Assembly: GCF_900091595.1 (NCBI RefSeq)
Contig: NZ_FMCW01000048.1
Span: 1-36,421, forward strand
Length of the DNA stretch: 36,421 nucleotides
Direction of reading: 5' to 3'
Source: Micromonospora haikouensis
GTDB lineage: Bacteria > Actinomycetota > Actinomycetes > Mycobacteriales > Micromonosporaceae
The position numbers were made by a program, and so were the translations under genes. How positions within the stretch are numbered: the stretch's first letter is position 1; each line of letters begins with the position of its first letter. Positions 9,401 to 16,704 of this stretch are shown piece after piece. The notes under the pieces were generated by a model. It was not told where the DNA came from. It was given only the letters and a program-made list of their open reading frames with translations, and made no database searches.

Positions 9401-10266
9401 CGGCGGAGGGAGTATCCGCTGTCGTATACCGGGGTGCCAATTGGGAGTAGGCCGCGATCCTCGGCGTAGGAGACGAACAGCAATCGGTAGGCGATGCGCA
9501 GCACGTCGGCGAACAGGTCTCGGGCTGAAGGGTCTGGCACGCCGCGACGGCGCAGATCCGCCAGCGCGCCGTTGGCAATCGCCGCGATGGCGATGCGGAC
9601 ACCGCCGGACAGGTTCTCGCTGACCCGGGTCGCGGCCTGGAGGCTCGCCTGCTCGACCGTGTCCCACAGGGTCGCACCAGTGTGATCTGGGGTGAACGCC
9701 TCGGGACGCAGCAGCGCCCAGATGACCTTCCATTCATAATCGTCGCCCAGTTCCGCGAGCCCGGCCAGATCGATGGCGAGGTAGTTCGCTTCGCCGCCCA
9801 GGCCGGGATCGCGTCGGATGACCCGCAGCTCGGTGCCATTGGTCACCAGCACGGCCGGTAGCGTGCCGCCCCGTACACAGACTTCGGCCTGGCGCTGCGG
9901 GCGGAGCTTGCCGGCGCGCCGCCCGGTCGGGGATGCGTCCAGGTGCTGTCCGGGCGGGGTGACTAGCACCCAAGCCCGTTCGACCTCAGCGTCGTCGCAT
10001 CCGGGCAAAGGCTCGTCCAAGCCATTGGCTCGGGAGACAAACCGCCATCCGAAGCATGCAAGCCAGCCGAGAATGCGAGCGCGAGCTTGCCCAAGCGGAG
10101 TGGTCTCGTCAATGTCCGCGGCAAGGCGGCGCAGCTCCTTGCGCGCGTGCCGGAGGTCGTCGGTGGCCTCAGCGCCGATGCGAGCATGCTGCTCGCGTAG
10201 AAACAGGGCCGGGTCAGCGAGGTAGTAGGTGGACAGTGCCGTCCCCGTGACGGTGATGTTCAGCAC
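6427..10266 (-). CDS. Eco57I/PglX-type N6-adenine DNA methyltransferase (DrmMI-like)
   Basis: A 1279-residue predicted adenine methylase that would mark host DNA or act in a DISARM- or BREX-like system. SAM-binding motif I is DPAMGSGAF (about 499-507), preceded by GSYYTP near 463. The catalytic motif is NPPW (760-763). The N-terminal 450 residues contain a segment (VLVTNGTELRVIRRD) like that of type I and IIL restriction enzymes, but no clear nuclease triad was seen. I chose GTG at 10266 because GGAGG (10274-10278) lies 7 nt upstream and GTGCTGA overlaps the stop of the helicase gene; an ATG at 10293 also reads in frame. Codons after NPPW (about 6760-7980) fall to about 45-57% GC, unlike the rest of the gene, suggesting module exchange. 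Confidence 0.88.
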   Translation of the reverse strand: MLNITVTGTALSTYYLADPALFLREQHARIGAEATDDLRHARKELRRLAADIDETTPLGQARARILGWLACFGWRFVSRANGLDEPLPGCDDAEVERAWVLVTPPGQHLDASPTGRRAGKLRPQRQAEVCVRGGTLPAVLVTNGTELRVIRRDPGLGGEANYLAIDLAGLAELGDDYEWKVIWALLRPEAFTPDHTGATLWDTVEQASLQAATRVSENLSGGVRIAIAAIANGALADLRRRGVPDPSARDLFADVLRIAYRLLFVSYAEDRGLLPIGTPVYDSGYSLRRLRVEITDPGTVWEPDSGHLWQALRAQWGLLREGADAGELKITGFNGGLFDIEQCPILDHPNLTVGDTFVRTAIDALAFTQPTRSINRRDTVGRRPINYRELGVEQLGSVYEGLLAYEPHIAESPKAVVRVGRGQSAIEQVINSDQVPQNAEILDELPTGTFYQFGATGERKGSGSYYTPRALAHFVVVETLRPLVENATPEQILNLRVCDPAMGSGAFLVPAVHQLTEAYGEALARAGEDIDHKLDDAERAAYRRLIVERCIYGVDLNPMAVDLAKVSLWLATAASGKPLSFLDAHLRCGNSVIGASIATWEGVPLPAQSNRDSGPSLSEYQESLFDIDEPDLTTIINVRRALAEAPSEDRLHVRAKEKRFARLIKGDDFTRLRALGDWWVAPFFLPEFARHASGWRQGRIQIAHNQPSMYPTVADLRHRVAAYIREEIRPFHWEIEFPEVFFDASGTWRPDAGFDAIIGNPPWEGILFKSAEFYGRFDPKYSLLKRGDERAEHEAQLSEREDVKDARVGDERKLNGTKRFIKESGVYRMLYSHGIAFNYYRVFLERELALLAPHGRIGVTIDSGVAAGAATADHRRELFDHCDVDWFVLCDNINGIFPIHRSEQFLLLVAKKGGSTDPLRFTSGVSTVEHLLDLETRTLPIARATLAALDPENLSVPDIRDPALLDLITVLYGNRPLFLDPMAVGGWSIQWGREFNIKDDRAYFAADGSGAPLREGKHIHQFVHNFSEPTYFLREPEGETALLKRAMKRAQLRGDPRQRRRRRGERVLADENMRSGGLESPFDQYRICFREVARATDERTLIAAVLPPGTAVSHKLHFFYRSAFDHSFGGYRTVLNSRALVYVIALLNSLVIDFIVRRKVASSVTKSVIGTLPVADIPLEGGPGFEVVQLSARLICRAPEFAELAEVLNVECGPLVPDEERKLRADLDARVAFLYGLDRKQLELILADFRQSESAESSPVRPDEGYKDLVRQYFAALAE

Positions 10267-13214
10267 GAGCCGACCTCCACGCATAGCATGCACCCGACTG
10301 GTTCTGGGTCGGCCACGTTGGCGATGCCGAAGCCGCGTTGCAGGGCATCGCGGCGGCGGTTGAACTCCTCCTCCACGATCTTTTCGGCCTCGTCGATGGT
10401 GTGGAAGGCGCCGTGGCCGGCGTCGGCGAAGATGCTGAGCTGGACCGCGTCACCGAACCCGGTGGCGAACCGTCGCCGTGCCTCGGCGAGTTCGGCCTGG
10501 CGCCACCGTTCCAGGTCTGCCGCGAGCCGATTCGCGTCGGCGGCCAGCTGGGTGCGGATTTGCCGCGCACGTTCCGCCAGCCGTCTTGCTGCTTCTCCCA
10601 TGGCGGCGTGTCTGGCAGTGGCGAACCCGTCGGCCAGTTTCTTCCGGGCCTGTGAGACCGAATCGTCGGAGCTGTACGCGGGGCGGGCACGCAGCAGCTT
10701 GGCGTCTGCGGTCTCATCGCGGCTCGGCGTGCCGGGCGTTCCATCGTCCAGACGGGGTACAAACACCGGGATCAGCGGTTCCTCCAGCAGGCGGCCGTCG
10801 TCGGCCTGGATGCGCCCCGTCGCGGTGAACAACCAGCCGCTGCCGGTGCCAGCGACCGGGCGCACCGCTACCCGGTCCTCGGCCCGCGCGTCATACAGGC
10901 GGGTGCGCACGCGTTGCAAGACGGCTCGCACCAAGGGATGTACCGGGGTGAGGAAGGCGACGCCACGGTGGTCGGGGTCCAGGGCGACCGCCCGTAGGAA
11001 CGTGGCAGGAAACGGTTCGGCAGGAACGTGAGGGTACTGGGCCAGCAGCGGGCCAGGCGTGATCGTCATGATCCTGTCGCCGCCACGGATGTGACCGCCG
11101 CACTGCCGTACGACCGAGGCCACCAGCTCCCGATACTCGTCGAAATCCGGCAGGATCCACGAGGCACGCTGCCGGGAGTTGGTGGTCTCGGCCTCGGCCT
11201 GCCTTTCATCCGGCAGGCTACGGAGCACCTCGAGGGCCCCGCTGGTGGACAGGTAGTCACGGACCTGCTGTGCTGCTCGCTCCAGGCGTGCCTCCAACTC
11301 CTCCAACGGCAGGTCCTCCAGCAGGGCGTCAATCACGTCGCTTTGTCCACCGACGCCGAGCACGTCACTGCTGGAGCCAAGCTGCCGGGCGATCTCGGCC
11401 AGCTTCTCCCGAAGTCGCTGCAAGATCTCCTCATCGCGGGTGTCTGCAAGATATAGGTAGGAAATCTCTACAACGTTGACCTGCCCATAGCGGTCCACCC
11501 GGCCATTGCGCTGTTCCAACCGGTTGGGATTCCAGGGCAGCTCGTAGTGAACGACGACGTGGCAGGCGTCCTGCAGGTTCAGGCCCTCACCGGCGGCGTC
11601 CGTGGCCAGCAGGATCGCGCCGGGTGTGTGTGCGAACGTCTCCAGCACCTCGCGGCGCTTGCGCAGCGGCAGGCTGCCGTCGATACGCAGGATCGGCCCA
11701 AGCCCAAGATGCTCCTCTAAGTAGTCCAGGGTGTCGCGGTACTCGGTGAACACGATGACCCGATCACCACGACGCCCTACCCGAAAGCCCTCCAACCAGC
11801 CGTGCAACCGGCTCAGCTTGCTGTCGTCGGCCGGGGTGACGGCCTCCACCAGCTCCAGCAGCGTTCCTACCATCCGCTGCTCCTCGCGTAGGTCATCCTC
11901 CGGTAGGTGCGCAGCGACGCCGGACAGCGCCAGTTCCTCCGTCTCCCACAGGTCACTCTCAGTAAGGGCAATGTCACCGCGGTACTGCTGGAGAGCCTCC
12001 AGCCGGTGCCGCCCAGCGCGATCGAGCTTCGCAACGCCGAGGTTCGCCGCCCGCCGCTGCAAGCTTGTCCGCAGCGCATGAGGACTCGACAGCGCACGCT
12101 TCCGCAGCACCTCCAACGCGAACGCTTCCACGTGATAGGAGTCTGTGTCACGCAGAGCACGCAGCACCCGCTTGCTGTGCCCACGTAGCCGTCGGTGGAT
12201 CTCCTTCTCCCGCGCGGTTGGCGCTACCTCGATCGGCTGCGGCGGGTTGCGGCGGCTGATCGGCTGCGCCGGATTCCCTCGCGCCACGTCGTCTTTCAGC
12301 CGGCGCACGACATACGGCTTGACCATCCCCGGATCCAGCCGGCCATCATCGGCTGCCAGATGCACTGACAGCAGTTGCAGGAGGCTGGCGAAGGACTCCG
12401 GGTAGCCGTTGTGCGGTGTGGCCGACAACAAGATGAGTTCCCGGGCGTGATCAGCAAGCGTGCGGGCCAACCGGCTACGGTCGGTCGCCGTGGAGCGACC
12501 TTCACCCGCGTAGGCCCGAGCCACGTGGTGCGCCTCGTCGATGATCACCACATCGAACGGCGGAGCAGCCTGGATAGCCGTGAGGTTGGTCTTCAGGTAG
12601 TCGATCGACGAGACCGCGAACGGTGCAGCGGTCCACGGGCTTACGGTTGTTGGATAGCTGCGCCGCAGGTCGAGCCACTTGCGGCTGTCAACCTTGGTGA
12701 ACTCAAGATTGAACCGGAAGCGCATCTCATCAACCCACTGGTCCTGCAGACCCGCCGGACAAGCGATCAACACCCGGTCGGCTCGGCCACGCCGTGCCAA
12801 CTCCATGAGGACCAGACCCGCCTCGATCGTCTTACCAAGACCGACGTCGTCAGCGACCAGCAGCCGCACCTTTGGCTGGCGCATCGCAGCAAGCACCGGG
12901 ACGAGCTGGTAAGGCTCCACATCAATACGGCCATGCTCCACCGCGAGCAGGTCCGCTCGGCCGTGCGCCATCGTCAGCGCGAGCGCGTTGTGCAACTCGC
13001 TCAGGCGCACCGGATTACCGACCTCAAACCGCAGCTCGGTGGCGGGCTCTAGACGCAGCGTCGGTTCAAGCCCCGCCACGACCGTCAGACGGCGCGGCCC
13101 CGGTCGCCCGTCAGCCCGCCGAAGATCGAGAAGCGCCTCGGCGCCGGCGCCCTTAACGCCCTCGACCTCCCACAGGCGGTCCCGCAGCCGCACCCGCATC
13201 CCGCGCTCGAACAT
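10260..13214 (-). CDS. SNF2/HepA-family DNA helicase (DrmD-like)
   Basis: A 984-residue SNF2 ATPase, predicted to translocate on double-stranded DNA. Motifs are Walker A DDVGLGKT (122-129), DEAH (226-229), SATPHNG (264-270) and a C-terminal helicase lobe with VIVFTEYRD, TDAAGEGLNLQ and QRNGRVDRYGQ, the HepA/RapA pattern. The C-terminal 350 residues include a long charged helical stretch. I chose ATG 13214 because GAGGAG (13223-13228) lies 8 nt upstream; an in-frame ATG at 13247 has poorer support. It is first in the operon and its stop overlaps the methylase start (GTGCTGA), so the two are translationally coupled. SNF2 plus adenine methylase is the head of class 1 DISARM (drmD-drmMI), the best functional guess. 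Confidence 0.9.
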   Translation of the reverse strand: MFERGMRVRLRDRLWEVEGVKGAGAEALLDLRRADGRPGPRRLTVVAGLEPTLRLEPATELRFEVGNPVRLSELHNALALTMAHGRADLLAVEHGRIDVEPYQLVPVLAAMRQPKVRLLVADDVGLGKTIEAGLVLMELARRGRADRVLIACPAGLQDQWVDEMRFRFNLEFTKVDSRKWLDLRRSYPTTVSPWTAAPFAVSSIDYLKTNLTAIQAAPPFDVVIIDEAHHVARAYAGEGRSTATDRSRLARTLADHARELILLSATPHNGYPESFASLLQLLSVHLAADDGRLDPGMVKPYVVRRLKDDVARGNPAQPISRRNPPQPIEVAPTAREKEIHRRLRGHSKRVLRALRDTDSYHVEAFALEVLRKRALSSPHALRTSLQRRAANLGVAKLDRAGRHRLEALQQYRGDIALTESDLWETEELALSGVAAHLPEDDLREEQRMVGTLLELVEAVTPADDSKLSRLHGWLEGFRVGRRGDRVIVFTEYRDTLDYLEEHLGLGPILRIDGSLPLRKRREVLETFAHTPGAILLATDAAGEGLNLQDACHVVVHYELPWNPNRLEQRNGRVDRYGQVNVVEISYLYLADTRDEEILQRLREKLAEIARQLGSSSDVLGVGGQSDVIDALLEDLPLEELEARLERAAQQVRDYLSTSGALEVLRSLPDERQAEAETTNSRQRASWILPDFDEYRELVASVVRQCGGHIRGGDRIMTITPGPLLAQYPHVPAEPFPATFLRAVALDPDHRGVAFLTPVHPLVRAVLQRVRTRLYDARAEDRVAVRPVAGTGSGWLFTATGRIQADDGRLLEEPLIPVFVPRLDDGTPGTPSRDETADAKLLRARPAYSSDDSVSQARKKLADGFATARHAAMGEAARRLAERARQIRTQLAADANRLAADLERWRQAELAEARRRFATGFGDAVQLSIFADAGHGAFHTIDEAEKIVEEEFNRRRDALQRGFGIANVADPEPVGCMLCVEVGSC

Positions 13215-13773
13215 CCCGACAGCTCCTCGCCCCCACCGGCTAACCAACGAAGAGTACTTAGCGTGCCACCCCCGTCAACTCACAGGCGGGAACACAACGC
13301 TGCGGCTGTCCGGAACGACCTCGGCCGTTCGCCTTGCCCGTCAGACGCCGCTCAACGAGCCCGTCGACCGGCGTCGGATGCGCCTCAAACTACCCCGGCC
13401 TGGCGGGGATACGTTTGCACCGTCGAGCGCGGTTACTTAGGCCGACCGTCAGCGAACAAAGCCGCGTGCGGAACCGCCAGCCCGCAACCGCCATGGCAGC
13501 TCAAACACGAGGTCAGCCCCCACATCCACCCAGCTCACCCCAGGCAATGCCACGGTCGAGCCATTCAGGCTTATCCCTAGCCGGGGGCACGTCACAGAAC
13601 TACAACAGCGGAACGTGGTCAATCGAAACCTGATCGTAGAAGCCGCCTTCACGCTTGGCTAACAACGTGAGGATGCCACGGCCGATCGGCAATACGCCCA
13701 GCGCAAGGTCGAGCGCGCCGTCGAGCAGGCGGCAGCGCGCAGACGACAGCAGCCAATGCGTCACAGGTGGCTT
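13215..13773. other. 559-bp intergenic region with no clear gene
   Basis: This separates the start of the defence operon from the end of the lanthipeptide operon, so it should hold the promoter of one and the terminator of the other. No convincing -35/-10 pair or hairpin was seen. A minus-strand frame at 13449-13652 (67 codons) has mixed third-position composition and no ribosome site. A short plus-strand stretch near 13668-13755 reads as an Ala/Arg/Glu/Gln-rich helix without start or end and may be a gene remnant. Confidence 0.5.
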
Positions 13774-14481
13774 CTACCAGTCGAGCGGCTTGCCGTCGGC
13801 GAACAGGCCGCCAGTCGGTCCGTCAGGTGGCAGGGTGGCCAGCCACACAGGCGTGTCGGCACCTTCGTCCGGCGTCCGGTCGGTCTCGCCGTACGCCATC
13901 CTGGTGTTCATGCGACCAGGCGAGCATGCGTTGACCAGGATGCCGGTGCCGGCGAGTTCGGCCGCGAGGACCCGGGTCAGCGCGTTGAGGGCCGCCTTGG
14001 ACACGCGGTAGGAGACGTTGGTGTCACCCATGGTGGCGAGTGAGGCAAGGTGGCTGCTGATGTTGACGATGCGGCCGTAGCCGTTCTTCCTCATCTCCGG
14101 CACGGCAGCGACGCAGCAACGCCAGGCGCCCAGCAGGTTGGTGTCCAGGGCGCTGCGGACCCGCTCGAGGTCGGGGCTCGCTGCTGTCTGGCCGCGGTCG
14201 ATGGCGATGCCGGCGTTGTTCACCAGCACGTCCAGCCGGCCGTGTCGCTTTGCGGTGTCGGCGAAGGCACACGCCACGCTGGCCGGGTCGTTGACGTCGA
14301 GTTGGTGGCCGTTGACGGATAGCCCCGCCTTCGCCAGGTCGGACACCACACGGTCGACGGAATACTCGTTTCGGCCAGCGAGCACCACGTGCAAGCCTTG
14401 CTCGGCCAGCTTGCGGGCGATGGCTGCGCCGAGCCCACGGTTGGCGCCGGTCACTACGGCGACCTTCATGTCGTCAGCCAT
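13774..14481 (-). CDS. Short-chain dehydrogenase/reductase (SDR)
   Basis: A 235-residue classical SDR, expected to be a cytosolic NAD(P)H-dependent oxidoreductase. It has the Rossmann motif TGANRGLG (11-18), NNAG (88-91), Ser142/Ser143 and the catalytic pair Y158 and K162 in YRVSK. Arg37 after the second strand suggests NADP(H). It starts 2 nt after the stop of the TPR gene, behind a GGGGG stretch, and is the last gene of the long minus-strand operon. In epilancin 15X biosynthesis the SDR ElxO reduces an N-terminal pyruvyl group, so a tailoring role here is possible, but I see no direct evidence of the substrate. Membership of the biosynthetic pathway is inferred from spacing. Confidence 0.88.
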   Translation of the reverse strand: MADDMKVAVVTGANRGLGAAIARKLAEQGLHVVLAGRNEYSVDRVVSDLAKAGLSVNGHQLDVNDPASVACAFADTAKRHGRLDVLVNNAGIAIDRGQTAASPDLERVRSALDTNLLGAWRCCVAAVPEMRKNGYGRIVNISSHLASLATMGDTNVSYRVSKAALNALTRVLAAELAGTGILVNACSPGRMNTRMAYGETDRTPDEGADTPVWLATLPPDGPTGGLFADGKPLDW

Positions 14482-14483
14482 GA

Positions 14484-15473
14484 TCAGACCCCCAGGGTAG
14501 CGAGCTGATCATCGAGGGCGCGAGCGCGCGGGTCGGTCTTGGTGAATGGAAGCCGGTGCCGCGCTCGAACGACGCGTCGCAGATTCCGTTCTGATGGTGC
14601 CTCACGGATCAGCGGTATCGCCTCCGCGACGAGCGATGCCGCGTGGTCGGCGTCTCCGAGTTGCGTCTGAGCCGACGCGCGGCGGATCACGTAGGTGGCC
14701 CGGTCGCGCACCTTGGTGGCTGGAACCAACCGCAGCGTACGGCTGAAGTACCCGTCGGCTTCTTTCGTTCGCCCCAGATCCAGGTAGCAGGTTCCGACCT
14801 GGGCGTTGAGTTCGGACTCGTCGAAGTATCCGAGGAAGGCGGGCTCTGTATCGGTCGACGTTACGCGATCAAACTCGGCGTCGGCTTGTTTGAGAAGGCG
14901 TTCGCATGCCGTGCTGTCGCCGATCGCTGCGTGAGCCCTGGCCTCCCGTGGCGCCAGCATCGCTGCGACGCGTGGGGAGACCCCTTTAGCGCCCTCGTGG
15001 GCGCTTCGCGCCAACTCCAGCGCTTCTCGGGGGCGGTCGAAGTCGTAGCACTGTAGGCTCATCGATTTGATGATATTGGCTTCCAGCAGGCGGTCGGCGG
15101 CGGCGTGTGCGGCGTGGAGTGCGGCGTGCCAGTAGCGCTGCGCCGCTGCGTGCAGGCCAGCGTCAAACGACGCCCAGCCGGCCATCCGGCCGAGTTCTGC
15201 CGCCAAGGCGTACAGTCGCTGACCTACCACAGCCGTGTAGGCGGATCGGTCAAGGACATCCACCACCATGCCGAGTTCGGCGTGGATGAGGGTCCGAGCT
15301 TGGTCACCGCCCCGGGTCGCCTCCAGGAAGCGTAGTCGCGGAAGGCCCTCTTCCATCCGTTCGACCAGGTCGGCGGTGACCTGACCGCCTCGCAGGACGG
15401 CAACGAGTTCTCGGGGTTCGATGGTCAGCCACACTTCGGCGATACCAGCCAGGGGCATACCCGTGATCTTCAT
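14484..15473 (-). CDS. TPR protein resembling the C-terminal half of XRE-TPR regulators
   Basis: A 329-residue all-helical protein. Its C-terminal part aligns by eye with the end of the divergent XRE regulator at 23842: EPAFLGYFDESELNAQVG with LDLGRTKEA here, EPEWIRYFTPAYLADELA with HDLGRPQQT there. No helix-turn-helix is present, so it is a regulator-like sensor without a DNA-binding domain. I chose ATG 15473 because it lies one base after a TAA (15475-15477) in the upstream frame; it has no obvious Shine-Dalgarno and probably depends on coupling. Upstream in-frame residues from 15563 look like out-of-frame reading. Possible roles are ligand sensing, partnering the XRE regulator, or titrating it. 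These are inferences. Confidence 0.75.
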   Translation of the reverse strand: MKITGMPLAGIAEVWLTIEPRELVAVLRGGQVTADLVERMEEGLPRLRFLEATRGGDQARTLIHAELGMVVDVLDRSAYTAVVGQRLYALAAELGRMAGWASFDAGLHAAAQRYWHAALHAAHAAADRLLEANIIKSMSLQCYDFDRPREALELARSAHEGAKGVSPRVAAMLAPREARAHAAIGDSTACERLLKQADAEFDRVTSTDTEPAFLGYFDESELNAQVGTCYLDLGRTKEADGYFSRTLRLVPATKVRDRATYVIRRASAQTQLGDADHAASLVAEAIPLIREAPSERNLRRVVRARHRLPFTKTDPRARALDDQLATLGV

Positions 15474-15474
15474 C

Positions 15475-15672
15475 TTACCGACGCAGGTACGCGTCGATCT
15501 CGTCCCACACCGGCGAGTCCAAGTCGGCCAGCGCGGTGGCACGTAGCGCGGCATCTGCCTCACGCTCTGCCCGGCCCCGCTGCCGGCGCAGCCGCTGCTG
15601 GTGCCGCGAGCGTCTGCACTGCCATATCTGCTGCGGTGGCAAGGTGGCGTACCACTTCTTCAGGTAGTTCAC
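15475..15672 (-). CDS. Possible small overlapping gene, or frameshifted C-terminus of the upstream gene
   Basis: This 65-codon frame (GTG 15672) overlaps the end of the 380-residue gene. From about 15615 to 15475 it reads as a charged helix ending DLDSPVWDEIDAYLRR, with mostly G/C third positions, while the overlapping frame of the 380-residue gene becomes Ala/Pro low complexity (APAAAAPAAGPG), typical of out-of-frame reading. The stop lies one base before the ATG of the TPR gene, which lacks its own ribosome site. Either this is a separate small gene or a one-base shift has split the C-terminus of the preceding protein. No good ribosome site precedes the GTG. Confidence 0.4.
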   Translation of the reverse strand: MNYLKKWYATLPPQQIWQCRRSRHQQRLRRQRGRAEREADAALRATALADLDSPVWDEIDAYLRR

Positions 15673-16702
15673 CGAGCCCGAGGCCCGCCGTGGTGGCGAT
15701 GCGGCGCAGGGCGGCATGCTGGTCGGCGGTGATGCCTTGCAGGGGTTCGCGGAAGCCGAGGATGTCGCGGGCGGCGTAACCGTCGGCGGTGTCGATGGCC
15801 TGTCGCGCGGTGTGGTGCAGAAGTCGGGTCGCCAGTTCGGGCTGGGTCGCGTTGGCCAGGATGGCTCCCGCGAGTCCAAGCCGCGCGCGGTAGGACGCGT
15901 AGTTCGATGCCGTGATGGGAAGGGCGAGCCGCTCCGTCAGCACGGTGAGGTGCTGGGGCTTGGCGGGACGGGCCGGCGTTGCACACATGAGGCTGAGGCA
16001 GGCGGCGACCTGTTGCTCCCACGGTTGGGTGAGCGCGCTTTCCGTAAGGACCCTACGGCCGTACTCAGGGTCGCCCTGAAAGCACGCTGCGATGATGACG
16101 GCCTGCCGGCCCTCCATCAGGTGAGCACCGATGCCGTTGTGACTTCGCGCGTGCTCGGCTGCCTCGTCCCATCGTCCGTCCAAGGCCAGCACGCGCGTGC
16201 CTTCGCTGATGAGTTGAAGCCAGACCCACTGGCGGAGCATGCGTCGTTCGGCGCGATCACCGACGAGGTTGGCGGTGGGCAGGGTGCGGTCGCCGACAAC
16301 CAGGTCGATGTTTCTGGTGACCGCTTCATGCATGGCCTCCATGAGTCGCAACGCCGGCGCGCCTTGTTCTGCGCGGATCTGCAGGCGGGCCAGGTTGAGG
16401 ACGGGTTCGAGCATGTAACGGGCTTCCAGGACGGTGAGAGGACGCGCTAGTCGAAGGTAGGCGTCGATGTGCTGCCAGCAGATTCGTCTGGCGAGGTCCG
16501 GCAGTCCGGCGTCGCTGGCGATGAGGGCGGCCTTGTTGAGTGCGTGCGCCGCGTCGGCCATGCCGTGACCGGGTTTCCGTAGTGCGGCGTTCGCCGCGTC
16601 CGTGATCTCCTTCATGCGTAGGGGCAGGGCTGGGCAGTCGGGGCGGGGGCGGCCGAGGAGCGGGAAGCGGCGCGCTGCGGCGGCGACGGTGTCGTGGTGC
16701 AC
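15560..16702 (-). CDS. Uncharacterised helical (TPR-like) protein of the lanthipeptide operon
   Basis: I do not recognise this 380-residue protein. It is rich in Ala, Leu and Arg and predicted to be almost entirely helical, with repeated helix pairs (for example ALNKAALIASDAGLPDLARR and the region around ARYMLEPVLNLARLQIRAEQG), suggesting a TPR-like scaffold. It has no signal peptide, membrane segment or catalytic motif that I can see. GTG 16702 follows GGGAG by 6 nt and lies 2 nt after the stop of the thiopeptide-type protein gene, so it is co-transcribed with the biosynthetic genes. The last about 20 residues look out of frame (see 15475-15672). It may be a regulator or scaffold for the cluster. 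Confidence 0.7.
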   Translation of the reverse strand: MHHDTVAAAARRFPLLGRPRPDCPALPLRMKEITDAANAALRKPGHGMADAAHALNKAALIASDAGLPDLARRICWQHIDAYLRLARPLTVLEARYMLEPVLNLARLQIRAEQGAPALRLMEAMHEAVTRNIDLVVGDRTLPTANLVGDRAERRMLRQWVWLQLISEGTRVLALDGRWDEAAEHARSHNGIGAHLMEGRQAVIIAACFQGDPEYGRRVLTESALTQPWEQQVAACLSLMCATPARPAKPQHLTVLTERLALPITASNYASYRARLGLAGAILANATQPELATRLLHHTARQAIDTADGYAARDILGFREPLQGITADQHAALRRIATTAGLGLGELPEEVVRHLATAADMAVQTLAAPAAAAPAAGPGRA

Positions 16703-16704
16703 GA

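Noticed and set aside
1346..13214. Calling the operon canonical class 1 DISARM (drmA, drmB, drmC)
   Set aside because: The helicase motifs and fused DUF1998 do not look like DrmA, and no separate drmB or PLD nuclease gene is present. I therefore use DISARM-like and give no drm symbols.
13449..13652. 67-codon minus-strand frame between the two operons
   Set aside because: It has mixed third-position composition, no ribosome site and no recognisable domain; it is not supported as a gene.
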